Origin: Allantophomopsis cytisporea
Taxonomy: Eukaryota > Ascomycota > Leotiomycetes > Phacidiales > Phacidiaceae
Assembly: GCA_024752435.1 (NCBI GenBank)
Contig: CP103025.1
Location: 2,666,001 to 2,730,000, forward strand
Direction of reading: 5' to 3'
DNA length: 64,000 bases
Part shown: one piece after another, positions 23,591-34,560 of the stretch
How the letters are laid out: the number at the start of each line of letters is the position of its first letter
Numbering within the stretch: the stretch's first letter is position 1
The notes under the pieces: generated by a model
What the model was told of the DNA's origin: nothing
Seen by the model: the letters and a program-made list of their open reading frames with translations, nothing else
The model's database searches: none
Translations under genes and position numbers: made by a program

Positions 23591-25977
23591 GTGAATAAGC
23601 GTATTGAAGTATCAATCGATTCACTGGTATTCCCAAATATTGTTGAGACAGCACTCTTGAAAGATTGTAAAGTGTTGGAAGTAGATTGTATTATTAGCTA
23701 TCACTTAATTGCGAATCTAACTCTCCCCATATCTAGAGATTGCTTCGCTCTTCTCCAGAATCCGCAACTCCTATACGAGTGATACACTAGTTACTAGCAT
23801 TTTATGTTCAACCAACATCAATGGGATCGCAAATGAAGATGCCGAGGCAAAGATCGACTGGGATGCTAATATCGTTATCCAAATCAATCAAAGCAGCTTT
23901 TGAAGCGGCCTCGCAGGCGATCACCTACGTTCCAAGCCGTCAGCCATCGAAAAATATGCAGCGATGTAGTCAAGGTGGAGGAGTTCACTAACTTTGGTTT
24001 CCCCTTGGATAGGAATGGCGTCAATGAAATTTGCAATGAAGGCAAGTAAGGCGAATGCAGAGAACAATCAGGAATCCACCTCCAAATGAGATTCGCAAGG
24101 GGATTCGATAATGAGTGAGGTCTATTGGGGATAGAATGAATGTTGACGAATGAGGTGGAGGTTATTGATACCAATGAGAGAGTTATAATAATATGTCACC
24201 ATTGATAAAGGAACCACGTCTAATAAGTTGTTCCTTTTAGCCAGTACCTTCCATTCTCAGAAGGGGCATTTCGTAGGAGGCATTCAAACCTTTCCAAAAG
24301 AGAGTACCCAGAGAACCTCGCAACAAATCCCTGATGTATCGATCGGGGTTTCCTAACTCTTTGCGCCAGCCTCACAAGCAGCCTCACAAGTTGGAGCAGC
24401 GCAGGAGTAGCATGTGAATGTAGATCTTTTCTTCCTCTAGAACATGATCATCGCCACTTAAACTTGAGACGTCCAGGATCCACTATATGACAGCGGATCT
24501 ACGGCGTTCAATGATATTCAATTGTATTCTCGAAGTGATCTAAGGTTTACAGTGGATAGCTAGTATGCCAGCCGTCTTTTGGAGAATTGTGTCCGATGTT
24601 CAACTGCTTCTCCGGCTCGTGCGACTGAGTTGACACGGCTCGGCTATCGTCACACGTCAGCAAGCACCTATTTAGCAGGGGTTTGAGGCTCCAGTTCATG
24701 CGGCGAACTACACTATCGAAGGCTATTCCAACTACCTAGCTATCCTTGCTAAGCACGTGCTCAGGTATCAAAGGTAAGATAGCTTGTGTAGTAAGTCCCT
24801 ACTGCTATTTTGCCTACAGGTAGGTGCAAAGGTAATGTAGGTAGGTATAGATGAATATTACACTAACACCACAACTTAGCTCATTCAAGCAACGGCGGGT
24901 ACCTGTTCATGGTAAGCAGTTATGCAGGGATATTGACGGAGAAAATAATGAGCTTGGATCTTAAACCTGTTAATCATCATAAGACTAAGATTGAGACGAA
25001 CGAATGATGTTACCCATCTAGCTGTCGTTCGTTGAGCTATCTCGTAGGAGGCTCGATAGTGTTATTATGATCTTGGAAAAGATGCTAAACCAACGCATCG
25101 TGAGAACCTGGTATGTACATGTATGTGGACGGATGGGTCCAGTGAATCGGTCAAGCGGGTAGGTGCAGCGGGCAATGGTGATCGATCCGATCAGATAGAA
25201 CCCTCAGATAGATCACCGAGATCGCGTTCATTCAAAACCCCATCAAGGCCTCTCCCGACACACGAACTAAGTAAGTAGCATCTGTGACATCGAGCTGAAA
25301 GCCACTGCTAGTTGATGATAGTCTGCACAAGACTGTTTCTAGTTGCTTGTATGTCTAGCTTCTTCCCGACATTGACATGTCTGACTAAACAATTGGCATC
25401 GGAAAGTTCGAAAGATCCTAGCTATAAGTAGAGAAGGCTAACCAAGCGGCAGTGGCTTTGTCCGCCTTACTAACTTCAGCTTCCGGCAGACATCGTCGAG
25501 AATGACCCAGTAGCTAGCAGGACATGGAGAAGAATTGTGTCATCATCTTTTGTTGTTCTTGTATTGGTTATCACCGCGCGACGGAAAAAATTGATATGCA
25601 TTTCGAAAAATGAAATTTTCATGATTTCAATAGATCGTCGTGTTTGTATATCGGCTCCGGGTAGATTTAGTCATTACCGATGCCTACTGGTCTTACTTTT
25701 TGAAGGAATAATAAATAATCACTAGTTTTGAGTACATCCGTCGATGACAGTATTCCAGCTCGATATGCTACCTGAGAATCAAATCTCAGTAGAGTTTACA
25801 AGGAGTTATGTGAGTAGTACTCGTGCTTCAACACTATCTGGAAGTTCAAAGCAAAGCTACATGACGTTCAACAAAATGAAGCTACTTATGTTATTCCATT
25901 CGAAAACTTGGAAGACAGAAATCGTAATTATTGAGATAATGACTTTGATGGCATGAAATTCGCCCAAACCCTGCTCC
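23591..25977. other. Intergenic, no supported gene
   Basis: Just right of 23590 the minus strand reads TSNTLQSFKSAVSTIFGNTS, then ESIDTSIRLFT, which might be another exon of the small gene. Beyond that, 24.2-25.9 kb contains short GTAG/TAGGTA-type repeats near 24820-24850 and no recognisable coding frame. Confidence 0.35.
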
Positions 25978-27402
25978 TCAATTGCTTCTCCACTCTGCAA
26001 ACTCATTAAAGTTCTTATCTTCCTTCAGATGCTGCATATGTTCTCGCTGTAATCCAAGACAAATTTCTAAACCACCAGCACCAAGGTTGGTCACATCATC
26101 AGCGGGAATGCGAGGGAATATAACGAAGACGCCATCGGTCTTAAGTCTTCGCCAGCGGAGTCTTCTACACTTCCCACCAAGAGTATCTCCCCAATTCAGG
26201 GAATAATATGGCTGTCTGGACCAAGAAGAACAAGCGACATTTCTTTGAAAAGATGAGTAGCCGCCAGGTGCAAGTCGTCCAATATCGGAGACGTTTTTGA
26301 TCATCTGTACTATATCTTTGACCATAGCATGATCGATATCTCCGACAGATTGGCGTATAATAAGTGCTATATCCCCAAGTCGAGAAGGATAGGAACTTAT
26401 CAGATCTTCAAAGGTGCTGGCGGCTTTCGAGACCAGAACAACGTTTCCTGTGAATTCTGGAGACATTGATGGTGAGAGCCGACTGCGTCCATTGACCGTC
26501 ATGTTGAACATCGATGGAGATTTAGAGCTGGATCCACCGGCCACACGTGCTGATGTTATGCTACACCATAGTAGCGCACACAAAGCATCGTTGGTAGAGA
26601 TCCATGCGGTGTTAGGTGTGCTTTCATCCTCAAAGTCCATGTCCGCTTTTTGGGAAGGCATGCTGCTTTTTGTTGCCAATACTTTCAGGCGTTGTAAGGC
26701 GTCGTCGGAGAAGAAGAGGAGAGCTGTATCAACCACATCTGAGGACTCAGTAATATATTCCGAAGTGGCTGGCAAGTCCGTAGATCCAATCACTGGTGAT
26801 AGTTTATACTCCGGATGATCTTCCAGTCGTCCAGCACCCTCGCCCTCCAGCAAAGCTGAGCGATCAACCCAGTCATTGGTTACCAAGTCATATCCGTTAT
26901 CCCCATGACAAAACGTCGACCAGAGTTTCATCAAATGGAAGATGCCCGCCTCGTCCATTACGCAATGATGAACTCCACAAACCAGCACAAAACCGCCTTT
27001 GATGATATTCACTTGCGATAGGAGGACTTGAGTACGATTTCCCAAGAAATCTGGAAGAGCATCTGCACCAACAGCATCCGTGGGGAACTCTCTGGCCCGT
27101 ATGGTTTCGTAGTCATATATATCACTCAGGTCCTTCACTGAAAGAAGATCATCAACGCTGAAGTATGGAGCTTGAACCGCAAGTGAACCTTTCTGGCAGC
27201 TTCGTCCCTTCAATTGGTCCACAGATCCGGCGATGAGTGGGAATGCAGTTATTGTTTGCATCAGTCCATCCCGAAGTGTCTCGATGATTATTTTGGGATC
27301 AGCTTTGGAGGAGAAGTAGAGGAGTTTGGGAACATGGGCGCGAGGTGATAAATGGTCGAGGACGGAGAGTGGGTAGGTTTTAGGTCCTTCTTCGTTACAC
27401 AT
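25978..27402 (-). CDS. BAHD-type acyltransferase (transferase family)
   Basis: A single-exon frame. I take ATG 27402 as the start, giving 474 aa (MCNEEGPKTYPLSVLDHLSP), because the open frame further upstream has no ATG and fungal family members begin with this PLS-LD-.PR motif. Seen are HVPKLLYF near the N-terminus, the catalytic HHxxxD motif as HHCVMD at about residues 145-150 (His is the general base), and near the C-terminus NWGDTLGG, a variant of the structural DFGWG motif. The enzyme should move an acyl group from acyl-CoA to an alcohol or amine. In fungi such enzymes often decorate or detoxify secondary metabolites, trichothecene 3-O-acetyltransferase being a relative by fold. No intact biosynthetic partner is adjacent; a broken P450 lies 2 kb away. 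Confidence 0.88.
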   Translation of the reverse strand: MCNEEGPKTYPLSVLDHLSPRAHVPKLLYFSSKADPKIIIETLRDGLMQTITAFPLIAGSVDQLKGRSCQKGSLAVQAPYFSVDDLLSVKDLSDIYDYETIRAREFPTDAVGADALPDFLGNRTQVLLSQVNIIKGGFVLVCGVHHCVMDEAGIFHLMKLWSTFCHGDNGYDLVTNDWVDRSALLEGEGAGRLEDHPEYKLSPVIGSTDLPATSEYITESSDVVDTALLFFSDDALQRLKVLATKSSMPSQKADMDFEDESTPNTAWISTNDALCALLWCSITSARVAGGSSSKSPSMFNMTVNGRSRLSPSMSPEFTGNVVLVSKAASTFEDLISSYPSRLGDIALIIRQSVGDIDHAMVKDIVQMIKNVSDIGRLAPGGYSSFQRNVACSSWSRQPYYSLNWGDTLGGKCRRLRWRRLKTDGVFVIFPRIPADDVTNLGAGGLEICLGLQREHMQHLKEDKNFNEFAEWRSN

Positions 27403-29299
27403 CTCTATGTCTCTTTGACTAATTCGAGGATCACGAGTTGTTGGTTGATGCGTAAATATATTTGTAAAAGCTGGTACATTGGACTTCAAGATAGATCAGA
27501 AATAGGGCAGGAGATGCAAACAACACACCACTTTTTCGACCGAACCACATCAGGAATCGGAATATCCTTGTTCCGTCAACGTCTACAGAACCATTGCTAG
27601 CGTGTATACAGGTTATAATTGAACAGCTCTATTAGAGCCGCGATTTCAACCACTTCTTCGCGTGTCTGGCTCCCGGACAGCTATACGAATTTCTTTCGAA
27701 CCTCTTTATCGAATCCCGTTTCGAAATGACCGCTAACAGCCTATAGAACCATACCAACCCGACGAAGAAGATAGGGACTTCATAGATTCTCTAACGACGA
27801 CGTGGAGATCCTAGCCCTGGCCTTGCCGCCCGATAGCGAACGCTTCGGCTCTATGGACAAACTGATACAGTCCGTTAGCCGCTATGCCTCCCTATATAAA
27901 TTCGTTATCTCAATTGAGAGTAGTAAACAGAGATAGGGCCGGAAGGTCTTTATCTCCTATATATACTCAAGGAGATATTGGTAGCAGCAGATGAAGCCTA
28001 TAGAGTTCCCTCGGGCATTGCTATCGTCTTTTAAAACGAACTGCTTTTGAAAAGTAGTTGAGTGAGCAGGGGAGGATAAAATAGGCTAGTTTAAAGCAGT
28101 GAATTAATACGTAATACACTTATTATAATTGTAAAGGAAGTCACCTACCCTGCTGTTATCCGGTGACTCGCACGTAATCTACATGCCTTAGGCATTCTAA
28201 TGCATATAATCTGGTACTGCTTCGAGGTCTGTCGGAGTACATCAAACAACTCATTGCAGAATTTAGAGTTGCCCAAGCCACTAGTCGACGCCATTGATAT
28301 TGTGTATTTGCCCTGAATATTACTCTAGTTATTACATCGTAGGTGTAGCGACAGCAACAGCGGCAGTGGAGGTGGTGGCGACAGCGACGACGTGGGTGAG
28401 CTGCGAATAGCTTCACCGGTGTGTACAGCGACGGCAGTCCCCGGTGAGAACGGTCTATTAAGAATGTTAGCAGGGTATATTATTCTTTACAAGAGAGATG
28501 TAGGGTGAAAGGCATTTTTGCCTATGAATTTATTTGCTATATCCACGAAGAGTCCAAGCAGAATGAATGGTTCGAGGGTGAGGGTGACACGAGCTCAAGT
28601 TAGTAGAAATCAAAAAGTCGAAGATCCGGTGTATGTGTTAGGTACTTTCCCGCCGTATCGCCTCGGCCCAACGGACGAATAATCGCGTGTTCATGTTCCA
28701 AGCCAAACCCAGGCTACAAGGATTTTTGTTCTTTTTTTCCTCCTCCTAGAAAGGCTCCACGCGCTCAACGGGATACTCATAGACTTTTCACCACCTAATC
28801 CAGAAAAATGAAAGAACATAAAGTCTCATCACATGAATTTTGTATAGTGAAGTTTATCGCGATCACGGAAAGGGTCCTTCAACGCAGATCCTTGCGCGGT
28901 ACGATATTAGTAGATTTTTGCAAAACAATCCCTGAACTACTGCACAAAACAAATAGAGCGGAACATATAGATAGCTTGATTTCGTGTAACTATTTCACAC
29001 ACCATGCTTACACGGTACTGAAAATCTTACTCGGGCGACACAAGATGTACTACATTATTAGATCGCAATGACTTCATAGTGGGTTGTGAGTGTTGATCTC
29101 AACCTGAAACCTATCCTCACGCAGTTCAATTTGTTGCGAATGACTTTGTCAAATTTCGACTTCCATCTGTGGCAATCTCACTGTTCTCACTCTGACGTCT
29201 TTTGCTTAGCTTATTGTCCCTTCTTTTGGTCCTCTCATGTTACTATTTTGTAAAAGTTCACTATTTGATAGCCGTACCAGAATCTCGCAGAATGTTATC
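27403..29299. other. Intergenic with a possible transposase-like relic
   Basis: Apart from the relic at 27760-27965 (listed separately) this stretch holds short frames only. A minus-strand frame at 28156-28416 is made of Arg/Cys-rich translation of a GC-rich GACAGCGAC-type repeat and is not credible. An 87-codon plus-strand frame at 28808-29071 is open but featureless. Confidence 0.35.
27760..27965 (+). mobile_element. Possible FAR1/MULE-type transposase N-terminal relic
   Basis: Across one frameshift the plus strand reads EPYQPDEEDRDFIDSL and then LPPDSERFGSMDKLIQSVSR followed by YASLYKFVISIESSKQ, a stop and GRKVF. The pattern (F.S...LI..V..YA...F.I.I..SK..GRKV) resembles the FAR1-like DNA-binding start of fungal MULE transposases. 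No catalytic part is seen. This is a weak call made by eye. Confidence 0.25.
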
Positions 29300-30180
29300 A
29301 TGTATTCCCTCTCAATTATCTTCTATATTGGTGTTGCGGCTTTGCTTTTCAAGTGCATCTCTGTATTTTCAAAAAGAAGATGGCGTGATGCAGAGGCTAG
29401 GCGTCGTGGATGTGCCTCTCCTCTAGCAATATCGAGAAAAGATCCCCTAGGTATCTCAAGAGTTATAGAAGCTGCTAGGGCAAATCGTGAAGGCAGAAGT
29501 CCCCAATGGTTTTCAGAGCTCATAGACGAAGTGAGATCTGATGCGCTCACTATCCGGGCTCAAGTCCTTGATACTGAGATTATGATCACACGGGATCCTA
29601 TGTTGGCTCAATTCATGTTCCAGACCGAATCAAACAATTGGGGAATCGGACCGCAACGACAAGAAATGTGGAGTCCCTCCTTGGTGATGCTATATTTACA
29701 GCTCAAGGTATGCTAAATTCTTTGATAAACTTACCGCTGAATCTTTTGCCATGATTCTTCCACTTTCAAGTTACATCTCAATATTTTTCCTGACTGAGAT
29801 AATATAGGCGAAACATGTCCAGGCATCATTCAACCGTGAAGAACTGAAGCCCATAGGTGGTGGATGGATACAAACAGTCGATCTCGCGCCCTTGTTTCTC
29901 AACCTAACTCTCGACATTGCAACTGAGTTTCTATATGGACGTTTAGTGTATTCTCAAGACGCTGATAATCCCTCAACGATTGGAAAGCCTCGAGATGCGG
30001 AAAATCCGGACTTTAGCACATTCGGTCATCATCTTGACTCTGGAAAGAAATCATTATTCATGAAGGGCGTTGCTAGAAGGTGGAACAGTTTGGTTTGGTC
30101 AAACAACTTTTCTCATCACCGTGATGAGGTACATAGAATGGTTGACGAGTTTGTTGATGGGCGACTCAGACAACGGGCTA
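29300..30180 (+). pseudogene. Truncated cytochrome P450 (CYP52/alkane-hydroxylase-like N-terminal half)
   Basis: ATG 29300 begins MYSLSIIFYIGVAALLFKC, a membrane anchor, followed by RRRGCASP and TRDPMLAQFMFQT, typical of the CYP52-type clan. Near 29670 the frame must shift by one to read SLLGDAIFTAQG before an intron-like GTATGC..AATATAG (about 29708-29809). The next part reads KHVQASFNREELK, VDLAPLFLNLTLDIATEFLY and VDEFVDGRLRQ, ending near 30180. Helix I, the ExxR motif and the haem-binding Cys loop are all absent. The enzyme cannot bind haem and must be a pseudogene. It joins abruptly to an unrelated frame. Confidence 0.7.
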
Positions 30181-30763
30181 TGTTTACGAACGTCGGTTGT
30201 CTTGGGGAGATGCTTGTCTTGACTATGATGGTCGAGTCGTTACAGTCAAGAACAAGGGCCTTGATGGAGGTAATAAGGATCTCCCTACAGGAAGAGACAT
30301 AGAGGTATTGGCAGGTCTTCAAGATGTTGAGGTCATCAAATGGGTTAACAGCTTACATTTCGACCCAATCTACACCCCTTCTGGAGATTTACGAGAAAAG
30401 CCGACATCAAGTTCCGATTCGGTCGAAAAGGCATTGGACACAGCTTGTGCTGAGCTTGAAGACTTGTCTGTCCATATCAAGTCTGTCGATCGAAACGAAG
30501 TCTACGCAAAATACAGTGCTGAACTGGCTGCACGACAAGAAACCGAGAAGAACAACCACATTGTGAAGCTTCTACGAGACTATGATGATAATGCCCATGA
30601 GCTGTCGAGACTTTTCGATACCGTCAACAACTACCTGGAGGTTGGCTTGGCAGGTGGATTGGAAGCTTTGGGAGGGGATAATAACGGCTTGGAGAGTTTG
30701 GAGGGAGGATCAGAGAATAGCCCCCAGGGTAGCTCCGTTGTACACAAGGGTAAAGAGGCTTGA
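30176..30763 (+). pseudogene. 3' fragment of an unrecognised gene fused to the P450 remnant
   Basis: From about 30176 a different frame is open without interruption to 30763: YVYERRLSWGDACLDYDGR, VVTVKNKGLDGG, DIEVLAGLQDVEVIKW, then an acidic helical part (KSVDRNEVYAKYSAELAARQ) and a Gly/Ser-rich tail ending HKGKEA. It has coding-like composition and no own ATG near the junction. I recognise no family. It looks like the C-terminal part of a gene brought next to the P450 by a rearrangement, or the later exons of a gene whose start was overwritten. Confidence 0.4.
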
Positions 30764-30944
30764 AAATGTATAAACAGAGACTGTTGATTGAAATGAAATA
30801 CAATTATATCTTTGGACAACGGTTTCCTTCATTTGAGATACCCGGTCTGTATTCCAGAAAGTAAAATTGAAGATATTCAAGAAATCAGTTTATACTTGAG
30901 CGACATTTCGTCGTTCATAAGAAAATATAGTTATCTATTAGTTA

Positions 30945-31060
30945 ATAATTTATACCTTATTGCCGTAGTAAATACCAGAAATCATACCTGGGCCTCTTTT
31001 TTTACTGCTCAATAAATTATACCTTATTGCCGTAGTGAATATTAGAAATTATACCTTGAC
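30945..31060 (-). repeat. AT-rich ~67-bp minisatellite, two units (left flank)
   Basis: Two units with a 66-bp period contain AATTTATACCTTATTGCCGTAG followed by TGAATATT or TAAATACC and AGAAAT. Read in reverse complement they match the units at 38340-38625 (GGCAATAAGGTATAAATTAT and TTTCTAGTATTTAC). The two arrays thus face each other across 7.3 kb. Confidence 0.75.
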
Positions 31061-31095
31061 TACGAACATCTTTCAAACTTCGAAAGATGTTCGTA
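31061..31095. other. Perfect 14-bp inverted repeat (hairpin), 7-nt loop
   Basis: TACGAACATCTTTC at 31061-31074 pairs exactly with GAAAGATGTTCGTA at 31082-31095, with AAACTTC as the loop. It abuts the left minisatellite array and shares ATCTTTC..GAAAGAT with the hairpin at 11459-11496. Confidence 0.75.
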
Positions 31096-31385
31096 GGCTG
31101 TAAGCCGCTAGGCTTTCATGTATACAAATACAGCTATTTGAATGTGAAACAGCTACAAGATCGGTAGTATGTTTGTACGTGAGACTTATATTTTTCCCTT
31201 CTCACGTCACAATGTCGGCATCTACTTCCATAATATCTTTGTCGCGTGTACTTCGTGGTTCTAAACCATAACATCGTCAAATACGCATCCACAGCAACCA
31301 ACCATCATACAAACCAGATGTGACAGCTTGTTTCCCTATTTAGCAAAATCTCTCTTCCACGGACAGGTAAATCTTATCTCTTTTG

Positions 31386-32690
31386 ATGGTATGGAAATCC
31401 CTGGCTAATAGAAATGTGAAGGGTATAGGTTACTTGCTACACATAGCTATCGATAGTCGCGTGGGCAACTATCCGATCCCATCATTCTTTCCACAGCATC
31501 TAACAGCTGATTATAGAATTTCAATCACGTCGGAAGATTCAGAGGTTTATGATATTCATGCACCTGGTACCGTTATCAGGCGTGAACAGCAGGAATCTGG
31601 TAAGAGTATTGTAATCCTATAATTACATCTGCTAATTATCTCTATAGTTGCATCGAACCAATACGTGTTGAAAGTACCCATAGAAGTTCAGGCTCTTATC
31701 CTGTGCAATACATATGGATTCACTAGAGTGTCGTTGGCATTAACCCACTCTTCATTCTATATAATCTATCGAACCTGGGTATATGATGATGAGTATAGTC
31801 CTTCCATGCTTTATATCACCAAGCACACAGGCATCTGTCCGATGAGTAATGACATCGAGGAATGTACGGCTTGTCTATACGCCTACGAATACTCTGGCAA
31901 AGGATACCGTGACTATCACATGTTGACTTCCTTGATCAATGTGCTCGGGGAGCTCAATTTCAATTTGAAGCATTGCGATAGTGCGTATAGTTGTGATAAG
32001 GTATACAAGGCGTCAAATATTGCATGGAATCACCCCAAGGTTCTGAGTCTTTTTATCCTGCACGATATATAGCACCCTCGTTTCTTTAAAGTCTGCAGGT
32101 CTATCAACCAGGAGTATGAACAACAATACCAGAGCAGTAGACCAATATTCGCTTGCAGTAGCGAGCGGTCTTTGCGATTGTTAACCAATCAAGAACTCCA
32201 AGACGATGAGATTATGGAAATAAGTCACCGTGATGGCCTTTTCTTCACAGAAGAGGTGGAAGAGGATGATGATGGTGAACTCAAATGCATTGAGTGTCAT
32301 CATTGGGAATGCCGGTGTTCCTTCACAGAATACTAGATGCTTTTGCCTTCAGTCTACGATCATCTTTACAAAGCCTGTATAGATGCGGTAGATTGGAATA
32401 TCAGCCCATCCCCAAGACCATCATACCATACCTTTCGTATGATGATCAGTCGTATCTGGAGAGATTTGACCACGGAAAGACAGATGTGCAATGTCTGTTT
32501 GGCAAAGCATTGCTGTAAGGCAGTTTTGGTTAAGGAACCAGATACGCGCGACCGTAAAACCATCAGCGAGGAATCTGCCTTTGTTAGTCCCGTTGGAGTT
32601 TCACTCTGTAAGCGCGATCCATACACCGATGGTAGTTGGGAGTTGGATCATAGTCTTATTTGGGAATTGATGCAGGACTGGGTAGCTTAG
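31386..32690 (+). pseudogene. Unknown fungal protein, F-box-like start, two in-frame TAG stops
   Basis: A short first exon (31386-31602) joins by a 48-bp intron (GTAAGA..GCTAAT..TATAG) to a frame that reads YVLKVPIEVQALILC, TRVSLALTHSSFYIIY, QEYEQQY, CIECHHWECRC and CNVCLAKHCCKAVLV before its end at 32690. Two TAG codons at 32070-32072 and 32334-32336 interrupt it with no frameshift. The opening (LP-type .VP.E....I., then SLALTHSSFY) is like the degenerate F-box start of many fungal proteins. Two CxxC pairs could bind zinc. If read through, the product would be about 418 residues. No intron removes either stop. Confidence 0.5.
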
Positions 32691-32952
32691 TGCTCGTTAT
32701 GGTCAGCTCACTGGAATACCCAGAGTCTCCGCTTGACGATAGTCACAAGTGTTGGATTTCTTACGGAATCAAACGGTCTTATTCCAATCAAAGGATATTA
32801 TGAAGTATTGGACTCGTGGAACTGACATCTGATTCAACATGGTTTTGGTAATGAAATGTGTATATTTTCTACTGCAAACACCTTGCAGTCCTTCTTTACA
32901 CCCAATTAGAGTAGATATACTATTTCAAGCGTATCAGGATCAATAGAGAGGC

Positions 32953-33385
32953 CTAAATCTCTACAGCTCCTTTAGGCTCAATTCTTGAATCAATCTGTGT
33001 ATTAGGTTTGCATGCAATAATGCCAAATCCCTTGAACTCGACGACGGGCTTCTTAGTGTCCAACTTTCGGTATTCCTTACTTACCATAACATAAGGGCTG
33101 GCTGACGGCGCATAAGAACATATGCAGGGATTGTTCTGTAATTAGTTCTATAAACAGATCTAAGAAGACCTCTTGATCCTGGACATCAAAAGTCCTCACC
33201 AACTCTATGGAACCTTTCTTTCCTGGAATGAACACAGCAAGACTCCTATTCCTATTATCAACAACCTCTATGCCTTGTGGTTATGATGAGTAGTTTACCT
33301 TGATGGTAGATGTTTTATCGCAGGTGAATCCCGGGGATCTGTGACAAAGAGTAGATGATAATTTCAGGGCCGAATTGATTTATCA
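32953..33385 (-). pseudogene. Fragment of an unrecognised gene with one TAA and one frameshift
   Basis: The minus strand reads STLCHRSPGFTCDKTSTIKV, a TAA at 33291-33293, then PQGIEVVDNRNRSLAVFIPG, VRTFDVQDQEVFLDLFIELI, a one-base shift near 33120, then SPYVMVSKEYRKLDTKKPVV and an end at GAVEI. The pieces fit one protein of about 140 residues. The family is unknown. Its neighbours are also broken, so this belongs to the decayed block. Confidence 0.4.
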
Positions 33386-33463
33386 GCTCCATGCATGTAG
33401 CACTCACTAACACGTATGCGCTAGTTCGAAAGGCTAAGTACCTACATATCCCCTTCTTCTCAC

Positions 33464-33679
33464 ATTCACATTCCTGCTTATAATGTCACCCCACGAACAC
33501 ATGAGCTTTACACCTTCGAGACTTCATACTTTGATGCCTGGAAAACTCTTGTTGACACCGCTGGGCTAGTTCAGGAAGTTGAGCGCCTATATCTCTCTCT
33601 TCACATTCTCACATCCGTAGTCCTGCTCAAAAACCCCACAAATCCATCGGCTTCACAACCTCATTCACGCTTTGATTGA
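33464..33679 (+). other. Short coding-like fragment
   Basis: The plus-strand frame reads IHIPAYNVTPRTHELYTFET, SYFDAWKTLVDTAGLVQEVE, RLYLSLHILTSVVLL to a TGA at 33677. It has no ATG and no partner exon that I could find, and I do not recognise it. It may be a remnant. Confidence 0.25.
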
Positions 33680-33819
33680 GGTTAACTATCTACGTACTGT
33701 AGATAGGGGACGCATTGGTGGCAAATTCACCTTGGTCTTTCTGAGATGATTTACACATCCTAGAAGAGATGCGACGTGTTGTTTCTGTAGTCAAAGGAGG
33801 GAGAATACGAGGGATGTAA

Positions 33820-34560
33820 GATGAGAGGTTTTGAACTGAGTATACAGATGTTATACCTGTGGTCGAAAGTGAGAGACTGTATGATCGAAAGATAATCTTA
33901 AAAAAGAAAGAGAGGGAAGATTGTAGACGGGGTACACATAAGTGATAACCCACAGCTGGGTTTGGGAGGTTGTTGTTTCAAGCTCAAAACAAGGAAAGGT
34001 AAGTAGGAAGCGGTTGGAGGTGTGGGAGTAGCAGTTGGAAAGAGCAAGAGATATTTATACCCAAGAGAAGCCAAACGAGCGCGGACAGTTTTTAGAAAGC
34101 ACCAGAGCAAACGAGCAGACACAGTATGAGTAAGTGAAGTGAGTCTATTCCAAGTGTTTGCACTCTCGCTTGCAAAAACTGTCCTCGCTCGCTTAAATCT
34201 TCTTGGGTATATAAATACTCTTCTCTCCTCCTACTTTTACATCTCTCTTACACAAACTCTTCTTTCCTCCTGCCCTCTTAGTGCGTATCTCGATCAACAC
34301 AATAGCTTCAACTTCAATGTTATGTTGATTGACATCTGTTACTTCTCACATTCGACTCCGTTCGAAACTTCAACACCTTCTTCTAACCACTTGTTTCTCA
34401 CATTCGACTCGGTCCATAACCTCGAGACTTTCTTCTAAGCAACTGCTTATCTCGTCCAACGGGTATAATTGATGTATACTCCGTTCAAAACTTCTACTTC
34501 TCTATGAAATTGTCTCTTTGATCACATGAGTTCAAGCTCCCCTTCATCACTCTCAAAATG
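33820..34560. promoter_or_regulatory. Inverted duplication of a promoter and leader, divergent TATA boxes
   Basis: The minus arm (core 34047-34112) and the plus arm (core 34155-34222) share AAAAACTGTCC(T/G)CGCTCG and then TCTTGGGTATA followed by AAATA, a TATA-like box facing outwards on each side. Similarity resumes further out: GGTATAA..TGTATACT.(A/C)GTTCAAAAC at 33820-33861 (minus) and 34459-34495 (plus). The plus side leads to the ATG of the SNF2-type gene at 34558. The minus side leads to an ATG at 33758 whose frame (MCKSSQKDQGEF..) ends after 22 codons, or at a GTACGT donor-like site. Confidence 0.55.

Larger units (their letters stand above)
30764..31385. other. Intergenic with inverted minisatellite and hairpin
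   Basis: Right of the chimeric pseudogene the sequence turns AT-rich and holds the minisatellite at 30945-31060 and the hairpin at 31061-31095. No coding frame is seen. Confidence 0.45.
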
